Part shown: positions 51,733-62,369 of the stretch, piece by piece
Numbering within the stretch: the first letter of the stretch is position 1
How the letters are laid out: every line of letters starts with the position of its first letter
Assembly (NCBI GenBank): GCA_021186555.1
Contig: JAJKFL010000004.1
Coordinates: forward strand, 6,190,001 to 6,254,000
Direction: 5' to 3'
DNA length: 64,000 nt
DNA from: Reticulitermes speratus
Taxonomy: Eukaryota; Arthropoda; Insecta; Blattodea; Rhinotermitidae
The notes under the pieces: generated by a model
The model's input: the letters and a program-made list of their open reading frames with translations, nothing else
What the model was told of the DNA's origin: nothing
Database searches by the model: none
Position numbers and translations under genes: made by a program

Positions 51733-52165
51733 GATTTCAGGCTTCCGCCGCGATGTTGATGAAATCTGTGGTCTTCTGGGTAATTATACGGCGTGGCCGT
51801 GCCATGGCTCAGGCGGTTAGTCGCCGGCCTCTCACCACGGAGGCCCGGGTTCGATCCCAGGTCAAGTCCATGTGAGATTTGTGGTGGACAAAGTGGCACT
51901 GGGACAGGTTTTTTCTCCGAGTTGTCGGTTTTCCCCTGTCAATTTCATTCCACTGGTGCTCCATTACTTGTAAAACTTGGTAAAAAACTGCTCATCCTCA
52001 TCTTCATCTTCATCACAGGGGTTGCACAATAAGCCTTAAGGCTGCGGTGCGTCCGTAGCATCAGCTGCGGGGCCCCCTCACCACAAAAAAAAAATGTACA
52101 CGGCGTCGTGTGGTAATTATTTACCAACGTTTCGGGACAACGTATCGATCCCATCTTCACGGGCC
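51733..52165 (-). mobile_element. Penelope-like terminal arm split by SINE_A
   Basis: GATTTCAGGCTTCCGCCGCG, ATGTTGATGAAATCTGTGG, TCTTCTGGGTAATTATACGG break at the SINE and resume with CGTGTGGTAATTATTTACCA, ACGTTTCGGGACAACGTATC, GATCCCATCTTCACGGG. Same unit as the right arm at 24133-24268. Confidence 0.7.
51795..52096 (+). mobile_element. SINE_A, full length, inside Penelope-like arm
   Basis: Full element with A-rich end. TSD TATACGGCGT (51785-51794) and TACACGGCGT (52097-52106). It carries CCGAGTTGTCGG in place of CCGAGTACTTCGG, a small deletion. Confidence 0.92.
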
Positions 52166-52224
52166 AAGATTCCAAGATTTAATCTGACCTCTGACCTACT
52201 CATTGTACGTGCAGAGGGTTATTG

Positions 52225-52428
52225 TTGCGTCTGATCACACTCAGTGACACAAACTCGGTAGGGCTCCTCTGGACGAGGGATCGGCCCATTCGCAGAGGCC
52301 TCTACCTGTACGACTCACAACACTCACAACAGATATACATCCACGCCCCCGGTGGGATTCGAACCCACAATCCCAGTATGCGAGTGGGCGCAGAGTTACG
52401 CCTCAGACCGCGTGGCCACTGGGATCGG
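52225..52428 (-). mobile_element. SINE_B1, 3' truncated
   Basis: Head (GTGGCCACGCGGTCTGAGGC) and B box GGGTTCGAATCCC are present. The body reaches GGAGCCCTACCGAGTTTGTG, but the GGCCTAGGCCCC tail is absent. Confidence 0.85.
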
Positions 52429-52746
52429 CTGAATATAGCTTATAAATTAGAAATGGTGTCATTTAACATGTTCCCGCCTACGTATTTTATGGAACAAGAA
52501 GTATAAACCTTACTTAATCCTTGAGAAACGTGCGGCCACCAGGACGAGCCAAATAAAAAGTACATCGAGTAAATAATATCAACAGTGTTATCATTTCTAC
52601 AATTTATTTTTCTCGTAGCCAAGTTAACTGTACTTCCGTTCTTAACTTCTCGAATACAACAATGCTCCAGGTTGCTGTTACCACCATTAATACTCCTACA
52701 GCTACTACTGTTATTACTACTACCACAACCAGTAGTCATCCATAAC
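52429..52746. other. No gene recognised
   Basis: AT-rich, with a short CTACTA/TTATTA-rich patch at 52690-52730. Confidence 0.4.
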
Positions 52747-52757
52747 CGAACATCAGT

Positions 52758-53003
52758 CGGGTCGTGCCATGGCTCAGGCGGTTAGTCGCCGGCCTCTCAC
52801 CGCAGACGCCCGGGTTCGATCCCGGGTCGGTCCATGTGGGATTTGTGGTGGACAAAGTGGCACTGGGACAGGTTTTTCTCCAGTATTTCGGTTTTCCCCT
52901 GTCAATTTCATCAAGCAGAAAAAAAAAACCATCTTCATCACAGGGTTGCATATAAGCCTTCAAGGCTGCGGTGCGGTCCGTATGGGGCCCTTCAATAAAA
53001 AAA
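52758..53003 (+). mobile_element. SINE_A, perfect 11-bp target duplication
   Basis: Head CGTGCCATGGCTCAGGCGG, B box GGGTTCGATCCCGG. Small deletions after CAATTTCATC and within the 3' module (GCGGTCCGTATGGGGCCCTT). TSD CGAACATCAGT at 52747-52757 and 53004-53014. Confidence 0.92.
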
Positions 53004-53014
53004 CGAACATCAGT

Positions 53015-53448
53015 TGGCAAGCCCGGTCGAGTCAAATCTTGGAAAATGGTTGAAAAAAGCAAGCGAAAACAAGTGTCTAGCAGATGGTTCAACCTCTGCA
53101 CCCTTTAGTTGCTCACACAGGCGGCGTGAAGTTCGAATCCCTCACCCCTGTACTGCCAGACGCAGTGACTGCAGAAGAAGGGCTGTTGGCCAGGGAACTC
53201 GGTCCCACAGTCTTTCAAGTTCGGAATTATAAACTCACAGGATGAAAACGCGCAGTTCATTCTGCTGATTTCTCTTGACAAGTTTAACTGTCATTAAATC
53301 ATTAAATAAATGGAAACGTAAAAATGCCCATACAAAAATTACGTGTCGTTGCTAAGGGAATAATTCTTTCTACAAGCAGTTAATCTTGAACCAAGCATTC
53401 GAGACACAAACAATGATAGAATTTAAACCCCTCACACAGATAAAAAAT
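53015..53448. other. No gene; isolated B-box-like sequence near 53130
   Basis: GAAGTTCGAATCCCTC at about 53129-53144 with a GC-rich context suggests another tRNA-derived repeat, single in this window, so it cannot be bounded. Confidence 0.35.
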
Positions 53449-53985
53449 TAAAGACAAGCAATGTAAGTAAAACGTAACAATGAGGCGCGTTCGCCTAACC
53501 ACTGTTGTCGTGAAAAAGCAGTAAGCATTAAACATTATAAGTGTGTGTCTGTATTCTTGCCCTTATCATCCGGCATGAAAATCGCATCTTTTCTGTGCCG
53601 TATTATATTGTCATCTGCAGCCCTGTCCGGCTCTACCATATTTTTTTACATTATCTCATAAACGGCACGTTTTTCGGGGGAAAAAAAGTACTGAACATAA
53701 AATGTGAGTTTTGATTTTCTCTGCCACTTTTGTCTGGAAAAATTTTCATTCTAAGAAGAATTGCAAGATACTATCATACATGTACATAGTTCTCATGTAG
53801 TGTGCCAGTTATTCTTGTCAGATTTTGATGAAACTTGGACTTTACTACTGAAATATCAAATTTCATGAAAATCCTCCCAGTGGGAACCCAGTTGTTGCAT
53901 GCGGAAAACATGCGGATGTACGGACGGACAGACATAAAGAAATTAATAGTCGCTTTTCGCAACTTTGCGAACGCGCCTTAAAAAT
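53449..53985 (+). mobile_element. Family C repeat, full length
   Basis: Begins agacaagcaatgtaagtaaa and AACGTAACAATGAGGCGCG, ends TTTGCGAACGCGCCTTAAAA. Both AGGCGCGTTCGC and GCGAACGCGCCT are intact. Minus-strand frames (FMSVRP, ACNNWVPTGRIFMKFD) are the recurring pseudo-coding frames of the family. Confidence 0.85.
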
Positions 53986-54433
53986 GGGCTGTTCCCAATA
54001 CCGGGGCAACCAATCGAATTCGGATTTCGAGCGACCTATCGTGTGAGTTCCAATCGAAAATACTAATCTTACTCTTGTAACACTTCTCGCCAACATGAAA
54101 CATGATAAAAGTTGTGCCTGAAGTGTTACAGCTTATAAGAAAATTTGATTAATCTTTTATTCAATAAAGAGGTATCAATCCTCAATAAACATCTGCGTGC
54201 CCCTTATAATTCATTATAAATTTATACATAACACCAATACACCAACTGGCTCCATAAGCACACCCACGTATCCCCAAAAGGCCTCACCTATCTAACTGCA
54301 CTAAACCCGGCAAAGCTGATCAGATGTCCGACAGTGGATATACGAAGACATCGAGTGGCGCTCCACAGTGACAAACACACAAGGAGACAGGTGAGGACGT
54401 CTGGAAGTGTGTCATACTGATGCTGTGAGTGTG
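53986..54433. other. No gene recognised
   Basis: No family recognised. Confidence 0.35.
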
Positions 54434-54690
54434 GGGCTGTCTTACCGAACGGGCAGGTGTAGCAGTAAGGCTCTTGACGTGTGTTCGGACGACACGTGTT
54501 TCAGTTCTCGACCAGGTCATCATCTAGCCTGAGGTTCTCGTGATTTTCCTCAGTCGCTCCAGGCAAACTCAAGGTTACGTAATTTGGGCCACTACAGCAT
54601 CTTTCCAAATCCCTTCATCAATTATCCCACTGTCCGACGCCACAGGCTACACAACCTGAGTTATTGACAATGCCGTAAAATAAAACACCA
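54434..54690 (+). mobile_element. SINE_H-like copy, diverged
   Basis: ACGGGCAGGTGTAGCAGTAA head-like segment, GTTTCAGTTCTCGACC (eroded B box), GTGATTTTCCTCAGTCGCTC, CAGGCAAACTCAAGGTTACG, CTTTCCAAATCCCTTCATCA, CCGACGCCACAGG. The TTTTCCT.AGTC.CTCCAG and TTTCCAA modules match 61088. Confidence 0.5.
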
Positions 54691-55157
54691 CAGAAAATTC
54701 GCTCTCGGCTGGGCTTGGAATTGACTAAGAAACTCGGAGACAATGCAGTCCCTTGAGCACTTGCCCCATGTGGGTTATGAAACATTCAGAAACCACCCCA
54801 ACGTCCGGCGCCAGAGGTCTCAGTTCAGAGACTTGAAATATTAACACCCGAGAGGAAACAAGCATACAGGCCACCCTAGGGACGTAGGGTGATCTATTTA
54901 TGGAAGGGATTTAACATTTTAGTGTATGAACACATGGATATATGAAGAGCGGAACCGTCCACAGTTTTACTCTACGAGGCTAGTAAAGTTCAGTCGCTGA
55001 GTTTGTGAAAGTTGGTCGTAAATACACATGAATAAATGCAGCAAGAAGAAATCTAAGTGGGATAAATATACAGACGGCAGCAAATAAAGCGACTTTGTAG
55101 CTCAGTGAATTCCAAACAGTTACTGTCAGTACCAAACAGAAACCTTAAAAGATCTGA
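54691..55157. other. No gene recognised
   Basis: No family recognised. Confidence 0.35.
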
Positions 55158-55250
55158 GCTCCTCTGGGATATTACGCAGCGTCTAGTGGTAATCCTTTAC
55201 GGATGTTTCGGACAACGTATCGGTCCCATCTTCAAGGGATAAGAAGTCCA
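55158..55250 (-). mobile_element. Penelope-like terminal arm, hammerhead-like
   Basis: GAGCTCCTCTGGGATATTAC, GCAGCGTCTAGTGGTAATCC, TTTACGGATGTTTCGGACAA, CGTATCGGTCCCATCTTCAA, ending against the start of family C at 55254. The core is slightly eroded (CCGAAACATCCG on the minus strand). Confidence 0.6.
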
Positions 55251-55253
55251 AGA

Positions 55254-55753
55254 CGCATAACGTAACATTGAGGTGTGTTCGTGTAACCATTGTTGCCGTG
55301 GAAAAAACAATAAGTATTACATATTCCTAGTGTGTGTTAGTTATCCAGCATGCAAAGCGCATGCACCGTATTATATTGTCAACTGTGGCCTGTCTGGCTC
55401 TACCGTATTTTTCCTACATTATCTCATAAACGGCACGATTTTCGGAAAAAAGGTATTGAGCAAAAATGTATATTTTGATTTTCTCTACAACTTTTGTCTG
55501 AAACATTTCTCATTCTGAGAAGAATTCAGCGAGATATTATCATAAATGTACATAGGTCTTTATGTAAAGTACCCGTTATTCTTGTCAGGTTTTAAAAATT
55601 TGAGTTTTCTCGACAGATTTAGGAAAAATCCTCAAATATTAAATCTCATGAAAATCCTTCCTGTGGGAGCCGTGTTGTTCCAAGCGGACGGAAAGACAAA
55701 CATAACGAAGCTAATAGTCGCAGTTCGCAATTTTGCGAATGCGCTTAAAAACC
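55254..55753 (+). mobile_element. Family C repeat, nearly full length
   Basis: CGCATAACGTAACATTGAGG, then tgtgttcgtgtaacc. Central CATTATCTCATAAACGGCAC and ATTCTGAGAAGAATTCAGC. 3' GCGGACGGAAAGACAAACAT, GCGAATGCGCTTAAAAACC. The inverted motif near the ends is eroded. Confidence 0.8.
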
Positions 55754-55824
55754 ATTCATTTTATGTCTTTCAGATAATCAACCACAAATGATCCTCAACA
55801 AACATTACTGGGTGGGGGGGGGGG

Positions 55825-56085
55825 AGAAACCTGAAGGAAAGAATCCACATGGAAGACATGGGCGTAGATGGGACAATAATATTAAACATGTTTTAAAGAA
55901 ACGCGATGGGACACCGTGGACTGGATTAATCTAGTTGACGATAGGGACAGGTGGCGGGCTCTTGCGAACACGATAATGAACCTTTGGATTCCATAAAACG
56001 TCAACAATTTCTTAGCTAGCTGAAAAACTGATAGCTTCTCAAGGATTACTCTGCTGCATGTAGTTCGTTAATTTAAAAAAAAAAC
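55825..56085 (+). pseudogene. RTE-like LINE C-terminus and 3' end
   Basis: The frame reads EKPEGKNPHGRHGRRWDNNI, then KHVLKK, corresponding to GKPEGKRPLGRPRRRWEDNI. GATAGGGACAGGTGGCGGGC, TCCATAAAACGTC, TCTTAGCTAGCTGAAAAACT, GGATTACTCTGCTGCATGTA follow as the 3' end. Preceded by a G run at 55811-55823. Confidence 0.75.
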
Positions 56086-56778
56086 CTGCGTGAGCACCCC
56101 AGATTCATTACGCTACGCCTCACGAGTACATTTCCTAATTTGTTCATTCAGAGCTCCTCGTAAGGTCAACATCATGTCTGTCCAAGAAATGATCTTTAAG
56201 AATTCTTTTTAGATAGCATATCCCATGACCCATACGAGCTTTTCATACTCCCCTTAAATGATAACAGAGAAAAAAGTATGAGGATTTCAAGGGTGTTCAG
56301 GTCAGAGATAATATTCCAACACATTTATTTTAACACAAAAGGCTTTTTAAGTATTCTAACACTAACATTACTTTACCCCGCCCCAAGTTAACAACGGCTA
56401 CTCTGAATATCTAATGCCAGATTAATATTATAACGATTGGGTTACTTGAACGCATCCTCTTTCTCCCCATTCTACAGTAAAAAATTATGAAGGTTGAATC
56501 CACTTATCGCTAAGCCGGTAACACAATCTCAGCCCTCGCCCTCCTGTGGTTCCTTTCATCTTCAGAAGGTACTGCACCTGAATAATGACGACTTAGACCA
56601 AGGTACCAACATTGGAATAATAAAAGACACTACGGTTCAAACATACCGCTCCAGCATGATCTATTACATGTGCCTACACTGTCAAGACTACACATTTACA
56701 ATACAGCATATGAGATGTGTGACGTTCTCACTGGGCAATTCTGCACGTTGGTTAAATAACCAAACACAAAAGGGAAGG
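56086..56778. other. No gene recognised
   Basis: A 98-codon frame at 56494-56790 has no recognisable domain. No repeat of this window matches. Confidence 0.35.
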
Positions 56779-56789
56779 AACACCAATTA

Positions 56790-57077
56790 GACCGTGTCAT
56801 GGCTCAGGCGGTTAGTCGCTGGCCTCTCACCGCGGAGACCCGGGTTCGATCCCGGATCTGTCCATGTGGGATTTGTGGTGGACAAAGTGACACTGGGACA
56901 CGTTTTCCCCCCCCCCCCAAGTACTTCGGTTTTCCCCTGTCAATTTCATTCCACCGGTGCTCCATTACACGGAAAAACGAAAAAAAACTAATCATCTCCA
57001 TCACATGGTTGCACAATAAGCCTTAAGGCTGCGGTGCGTCCGTAGCATCTGCTGCGGGGCCCTTCACCACAAAAAAA
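56790..57077 (+). mobile_element. SINE_A, full length
   Basis: Complete head, body and 3' module with A tail. A poly-C run at 56907-56918 sits inside the body. TSD AACACCAATTA (56779-56789) and AACACAAATTA (57078-57088). Confidence 0.92.
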
Positions 57078-57088
57078 AACACAAATTA

Positions 57089-57667
57089 ACAGTAAGTATA
57101 CTAAAAATAATAAAAATTTAGTAAATGTCCGAGGACCGTAACACTCCTGGTGCCTTCGCTGTTAGTCCCCAGATGTTAAATTCGTGAATACTTCCCAGAA
57201 CACAGGGTATCTCATATAAGCTAAGAGACTTCATATCTAAACAACAGACTCAAAGTCGAAAATCAACGAGTAATCTTAAGCAGAGAGATTCACAATCGAT
57301 ATCTCTTAAACGTCGATAATGGACAATGCTGAATTAAGTTCTATGAAAGTAGTACCTTCAGTAGGTAATACCTGTGGCAGCACCTCCTACAAGTTCTGAG
57401 ATATTTTCATGCCTATCTTCGGTGACAGCACATAGTAAACACACAGAAAATACTGATTACACACGGCTATATGTACTCGTCGCATATTGTCATTAATTAG
57501 TTTCATGCGTGTAATTCTTGTGTCCAGTACTCCAAAAATCGATACTCGACGTCTACAATCGATCAATGCTCAGTGTTGCTGTTTAACTGTTTATTGGGCC
57601 TCAGGTCGTACTGACAAAGAACACATTCTGTGTCACTTGTAAAAACCAACCATGGTGAGAGAAAACA
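57089..57667. other. No gene recognised
   Basis: AT-rich; no repeat or coding signature. Confidence 0.35.
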
Positions 57668-57875
57668 AACGTAGGTCTTAATGTAAAGCGTTGGCTAATT
57701 TTGTCCGATTTTAGCCAAAATCGCAATGCGTCGACAAATTTCAGTAAAAAAAAATATCAAATACGAAATTTCATGAAAATCCGTTCTGTGGTAATCGCTC
57801 TGTTCCATGCTAACGGAGAGACATTACGAAGCTGATGGTCGCTTTCCTCAACAGCCTTGCGTACGCGCCTAAAAC
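57668..57875 (+). mobile_element. Family C repeat, 3' portion
   Basis: AAACGTAGGTCTTAATGTAA, TTTTGTCCGATTTTAGCC, AAATTTCATGAAAATCCG, GGTCGCTTTCCTCAACAGCC, GCGTACGCGCCTAAAA. Truncated on the 5' side. Confidence 0.7.
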
Positions 57876-58886
57876 GTACTATCTAATTTGAGGGGGGGGG
57901 GGGGGGAATTTGGGTCGCAAAAGCCGATAATTTTGTTCTTCGGGTTACACTTCGTAGCCTATAGTTTAGCCTAAAGATGCAATGTTATGAAGCCAAATCA
58001 CCAACACTTGCAATATTTCAATATAAAACCAACACAAAATAAGTTCCAAAACATATTTTGATGCCTAAATATGTGTCAGGAGCTTCCGCTATTTAAAGAA
58101 CTTTGACCTGTGTCAAGTGAGCCTATTAGGCCTAGGCTAGCCTAAGAGTCGTCGCTTTGTAAATTTAGTTCTGTACGTTACATTACTGCCAACCACAAAA
58201 TTACAGCAGGGTATGTAATGTACTACCTAAATGTCAAATTTAAGTATTTACTCACAAATAATTGAACATAATTCCAGTAACTGCTCTGCACGGTCAGACA
58301 TCTAAGGCGACGGAGATTTTTGGGATGCTTGATCCTGAAGGTGTTACCTGCCTGTCACTTCTCCAGTACCTTCAAGGCACTGGAGAAAGGACGGGATTGA
58401 AAAAAAATGACCTTTTGTTGTGTGGATTTTTTCCTCTGCCGACGAATAATCGCCCCTCGAAGATTCAAAAGGGCGGGTCTGTTAATGTAGGAGTCGGGTG
58501 ATCGAGAGTCCGATGGCCGAGGTTGTGTGCTGTAAGTACATACGAAGAAAAATAAACACAAGCCCTTGGTAGCGGATATGCTCATTTCTTACGGTTTTAT
58601 TTTTTACGTGGACAAGGTTAACCAGAAGACCACAACACCGTAATGCAGCTAACCCGGATGCAGAACACAAGTGAACCCTTCAGATCGTGTTGCAACGGCC
58701 TCGTCACTCGTACCTATCCAGCCACTGGATATCAGCTAGACGACGACGTGATAGCAGGAATGTGGACAACCCTTGCAGCAGCACAAAGCAACTCACTATA
58801 ACTTACTGATTTTCTACATAGTGTCCGAATACTATCTAGGCATCTGCCTGAAGAGGCTGAGGAAAACAATGAAACCCCTCAGGAGA
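57876..58886. other. No gene; poly-G run 57891-57906
   Basis: A 79-codon plus-strand frame at 58262-58501 and its antisense have no recognisable domain. The inverted phrase CTTCTCCAGTACCTTCAAGG / CACTGGAGAAAGG at about 58359-58390 forms a small hairpin. Confidence 0.35.
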
Positions 58887-59087
58887 GCCGGTGTGGCCGA
58901 GTATTAAACCCCGGACAATGGGTACCGGGTCATTCCAGGGGGTAAAGTGGCCGAGGCGTGGCTTTTACCACCCACCCCCATCTAGCGCCGAGGTTAAAGA
59001 AAGAGTAGAGCTATATCTCTACTCCCCCTCTGGGCCTTCTTGGCCTGTTCTAGGGAGACCTTTACCTTTTTACCTTACTTCTTGAAT
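58887..59087 (+). mobile_element. SINE_E, 3' portion
   Basis: CAATGGGTACCGGGTCATTC, GGGGGTAAAGTGGCCGAGG, TTTTACCACCCACCCCCATC, AGCGCCGAGGTTAAAGAAAG, AGTAGAGCTATATCTCTACT, TTGGCCTGTTCTAGGGAG, then pyrimidine-rich end. The tRNA head is reduced to GTGTGGCCGAGTATTAAACC-like sequence. Confidence 0.75.
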
Positions 59088-59529
59088 ATGAAAAAGGAGT
59101 GCTAACCACTGGACGGCGACAGCCAGTCACAAGTTGGGTTTCCTTAGAATATAGGAAAAGAGCCTAAAAAAAGTACAGTCGGACGAAGACGTTCTGTTTT
59201 TATTTTAGACTGCTTCCTACTGCAATGTGACTCTGCACTGCTCGGTAGACAGGGTAGAAACTGCAGGGGGACACAGCGCGTTGCTCCAAAGCGCTTGTGG
59301 CACCCACATAACAAGTAACATGGCGTCACGTTCTAGACGAACGCAAACTTCATACTTACCACTGAGAGAACCACGAATCATACACACTGATGGACTTCTG
59401 AACACCCTGGACAACTCTCAGTGGCACACACCAACGTGTGCTTTTGTCTGTTCGGGGCTGAGGCCCCTGCGAAGTGATACAGACGCACTGAAGCCCAGTA
59501 CATCATCTCACAACACGCAGTGGAACTAA
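59088..59529. other. No gene recognised
   Basis: A 100-codon plus-strand frame (59227-59529) and overlapping minus frames show no domain. The sequence is somewhat GC-rich. Confidence 0.35.
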
Positions 59530-59783
59530 ATGCACTATGTTGTTTTCATATATTTTATATTTCAATATCACTTTTATCACTGCTACATGTTTCGATCCCT
59601 TAAGGGATCATCATCAGGGAATTATATAAAAGTAGCACTTCACAAAACCGAACCAGCAAACCATGCGCACAATAAAAAGACGTAAAAAAGTCAACCAGTT
59701 AAAATGTAGGCGTTTGTTGTGTAATGGATCCTGGTATACAGTGTTTTGGAGACAGCCTACATATTAAGGAAGGATAGGACCGT

Positions 59784-60281
59784 AGGCCGTGCCATGGCTC
59801 CGGCGGTTAGTCGCCGGCCTCTCACCGCGGAGGCCCGAGTTCGATAGCCGATCCCAGTTGCCGCGCGGTCTAAGGCGTGGGTCTGCGGCCGCATGCTTAC
59901 TAGGATTGTGGGTTCAAATCCCACCGGGGGCATGGATGTTTGTGTTGTGTTTCGTTAAGGACGGTAGCATGGAACGTAAAGTGACATGAAGGACGAAAGG
60001 ATTTAAACAGTACAAAAATGTATCAAAGGGAAAAAATCCCGGACAGGCAAAAAAAAAAAAAACCCGGGCCGGTCCATGCGAGATTTGTGGTGGACAAAGT
60101 GGCATTGGGACAGGCTTTTCTCCAAGTACTTCGGTTTTCCCCTGTCAATTTCATTACACCGGTGCTCCATTAAAACGGAAAAAGCATAAAAAAACTCACC
60201 ATCTTCATCACAGGGTTGCAAAATAAGTCTTCAAGGCTGCGGTGCGTCCGTAGCATCTGCTGCGGGGTACTTAAAGAAAAA
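59784..60281 (+). mobile_element. SINE_A split by SINE_B2, perfect 15-bp target duplication
   Basis: The 5' head runs from 59784 to GAGTTCGAT (about 59844), then the B2 insertion, then CCGGGCCGGTCCATGCGAG from about 60064 to the GCTGCGGTGCGTCCG module and A-rich end. TSD GAAGGATAGGACCGT at 59769-59783 and 60282-60296, no mismatch. Confidence 0.92.
59847..60060 (+). mobile_element. SINE_B2 nested in SINE_A
   Basis: Leu-like head GTTGCCGCGCGGTCTAAGGC, B box GGGTTCAAATCCC, then the B2 tail TTTGTGTTGTGTTTCG, GACATGAAGGACGAAAGGAT, TGTATCAAAGGG, ATCCCGGACAGGC and a poly-A run. Shares its tail with 4908-5109 and its head with SINE_B1. Confidence 0.87.
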
Positions 60282-60430
60282 GAAGGATAGGACCGTGCGC
60301 ATGTATTGCTAGTTAGGTTTTGTGAAGTGTTACTTTAATGTGATTCCTGATGATGATCCCAATAAGGGATCGAAACATGTAGCAGTGTTAAAAGTGACAT
60401 TGTAATATAAAATGTCTGGGAACAGTATTG

Positions 60431-61087
60431 TGTATTTTGTTGGACTGATTGTTGTGAGTTGATTATTGACAGTGCACGGTCGAACAGTATAAAATGCGCA
60501 GTGTGTTATTGGAGTCTTGTCTCTCCCTTCATTTCACCGCCTAAGTACTGAAAGCGTTTCACCACTTCCACACATTCACACTAAACTAAGCGTTTAGTGC
60601 GACAACGTTTGCCTTTCAACGGTCTTCAGTCTCTTTCCAACGACTGTAATACAGAAAACAACAACGCAGCCTTCGTGCAAGTATTACACAAGGTCAAAAC
60701 GAATTTCTTTATTCAGGATTTATTTAATTCGACAAGCATCATGAGATCTGTTCTAAGAACATGTTGGTATACAGTATACGAACGAGAATGATAAAAATGT
60801 TCGATATCAATTTATATCCATATCAATTTGCGTATCAACTGATATTACAACGGAAAGGTTGAACGCCTTGGGAGTGGGGTGGATGGCAGAAGTACAATTC
60901 GGGCGCGACAGAAGAAAAATCACTTAAAAAGGCGAACTTTTTCTTTAAATATTAATAAGTTAGACTTAAATCGAAGTGCCAGAATGTTTACTCTGCATAC
61001 AGAAGTATCTTACTGCTAAGAATTCGTAGAATTTACATTTCATCCACATGTAGATACATTTTTTTTACTGAAATAAGACTCGAATAT
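60431..61087. other. No gene recognised
   Basis: AT-rich with no recognised repeat. Confidence 0.35.
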
Positions 61088-61320
61088 TGCGGCTGACTCA
61101 GTACCGCCCCTTCTTCGTATTCAGTAGGTCTTGGGTTCTAATCTCGGCGCAGAAACCGATTATTCGGAGTTGTTTACTGGTTTTCCTTAGTCCCTCCAGA
61201 TAAGGCTGGAACAGAATTCCTTGTATATCCTTTCCAATTCATTATTTACTAACCACCAGTCGTACGACAGTATATACTTTAACTTGCCGACAGCGTCGTT
61301 AAATGAATAACAAAGAAATA
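61088..61320 (+). mobile_element. SINE_H copy
   Basis: GGCTGACTCAGTACCGCCCC, TTGGGTTCTAATCTCGGCGC (B box), TTACTGGTTTTCCTTAGTCC, CTCCAGATAAGGCTGGAACA, TCCTTTCCAATTCATTATTT, GTCGTTAAATGAATAACAAA end. It is the best-preserved tail of this family in the window. Confidence 0.65.
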
Positions 61321-61785
61321 ATAAAAATGGACACAAGAGGAAAGTACAGAGTGCCTCTTGTATCGTGTCCCGAGCATGGGAGCTTTATCGCGCAGAAAGC
61401 CTGCATCCACAGGGATATTCCGTGACAGCTACGGGCCCAGGGACCCAATAAAAGGTACCCCTGTATAAAAAGTGTGTATGTGGGGGGGTTTGTCTAAAGA
61501 GAAGGGTGATACATTACAATGTGAATTGCTTGCGCTTACTACAGCTAACGCAAAATGCGCAGGACACCGGCCAAGCCTTAAAAGTTACAGTGAACCTATA
61601 TTACAATCAAATACCAGTGGAGACGCCATAGAATCAACGGTTAGATGACAGTGTGTACTACTGTTGTTATGTACCACCAGGTACAACACTCTAGTGAATT
61701 TAACCGTTCCGTATTTTTCGCAAAACAACTATTATTTCCGTAGAGGGCATTAACTGGTTGGTGTTTGTAATGCAGACGCAGTGGG
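61321..61785. other. No gene recognised
   Basis: No structure noticed. Confidence 0.35.
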
Positions 61786-61885
61786 AAGACTGAAATAGCA
61801 CGGCAAATGACGCGGCGTCGATTTGTAGTTCCTGACGTTCCGCAAGAGTGTGTTGCCTCCATCTTCATGGTCCACGTAGTCCAAG
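61786..61885 (-). mobile_element. Penelope-like terminal fragment
   Basis: CGGCGTCGATTTGTAGTTCC, TGACGTTCCGCAAGAGTGTG, TTGCCTCCATCTTCATGGTC. Minus: GAAGAUGGAGGC ... GCGGAACGUCAGGAACUACA. The frame TMKMEATHS on the minus strand is a familiar read-through of such termini, not a gene. Confidence 0.5.
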
Positions 61886-62369
61886 AAGGATCTCGTAGCA
61901 TTTCCTCTGAGGCAGAAACTTGAATTTTTAAATATTACACATACATTTGAGGCTTCAATGGGATTCAGCCGGTTCCCACGGTGTGCCAGACAAAACACAA
62001 ATCAGCCGCAAATAAAACCACTGTTGAGACACCAGAGGTCCCGCCCTCGCAGTGACTGTGGCCCTGTTTGTTTTGCATTTCTATTAATTAGCTCCCACAT
62101 ACTGTTCCGAACCCCTGTGATTGCACTACACACCGCCCTCCCAGGAGACAAGCAGGCTTCGGCAAGAACTGCGGAAGGCTTACAAGCTTAGGATTCGTGG
62201 ATAAACGTTTAGTACCATTTATTTATTTAATTAATTATTTACGAATTTAATTGTGAGTCGTACCGGCGCAATGTCACGCCTACATAGCGTCGTGAAACTC
62301 AACTCGAACAAATAATTTTAAAGGTTTGTGACGAAGGGTGACTTTTAAGCTTATTCTAGGGGAAGATGT
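61886..62369. other. No gene recognised
   Basis: Contains a short ATTT-rich run at about 62217-62237. Confidence 0.35.

Larger units (their letters stand above)
59530..60430. mobile_element. Penelope-like foldback with nested SINEs
   Basis: Left arm 59541-59662 and right arm about 60297-60430 are inverted copies: CTGCTACATGTTTCGATCCC versus GGGATCGAAACATGTAGCAG, and TAGCACTTCACAAAACCGAA versus the complement of TTAGGTTTTGTGAAGTGTTA. Each arm has a hammerhead-like core (minus at 59585-59620, plus at 60347-60385: CUGAUGA, U, GAUCCC/GGGAUC, GAA, ACAUGU, A). Helix I is not supported here. Confidence 0.75.
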
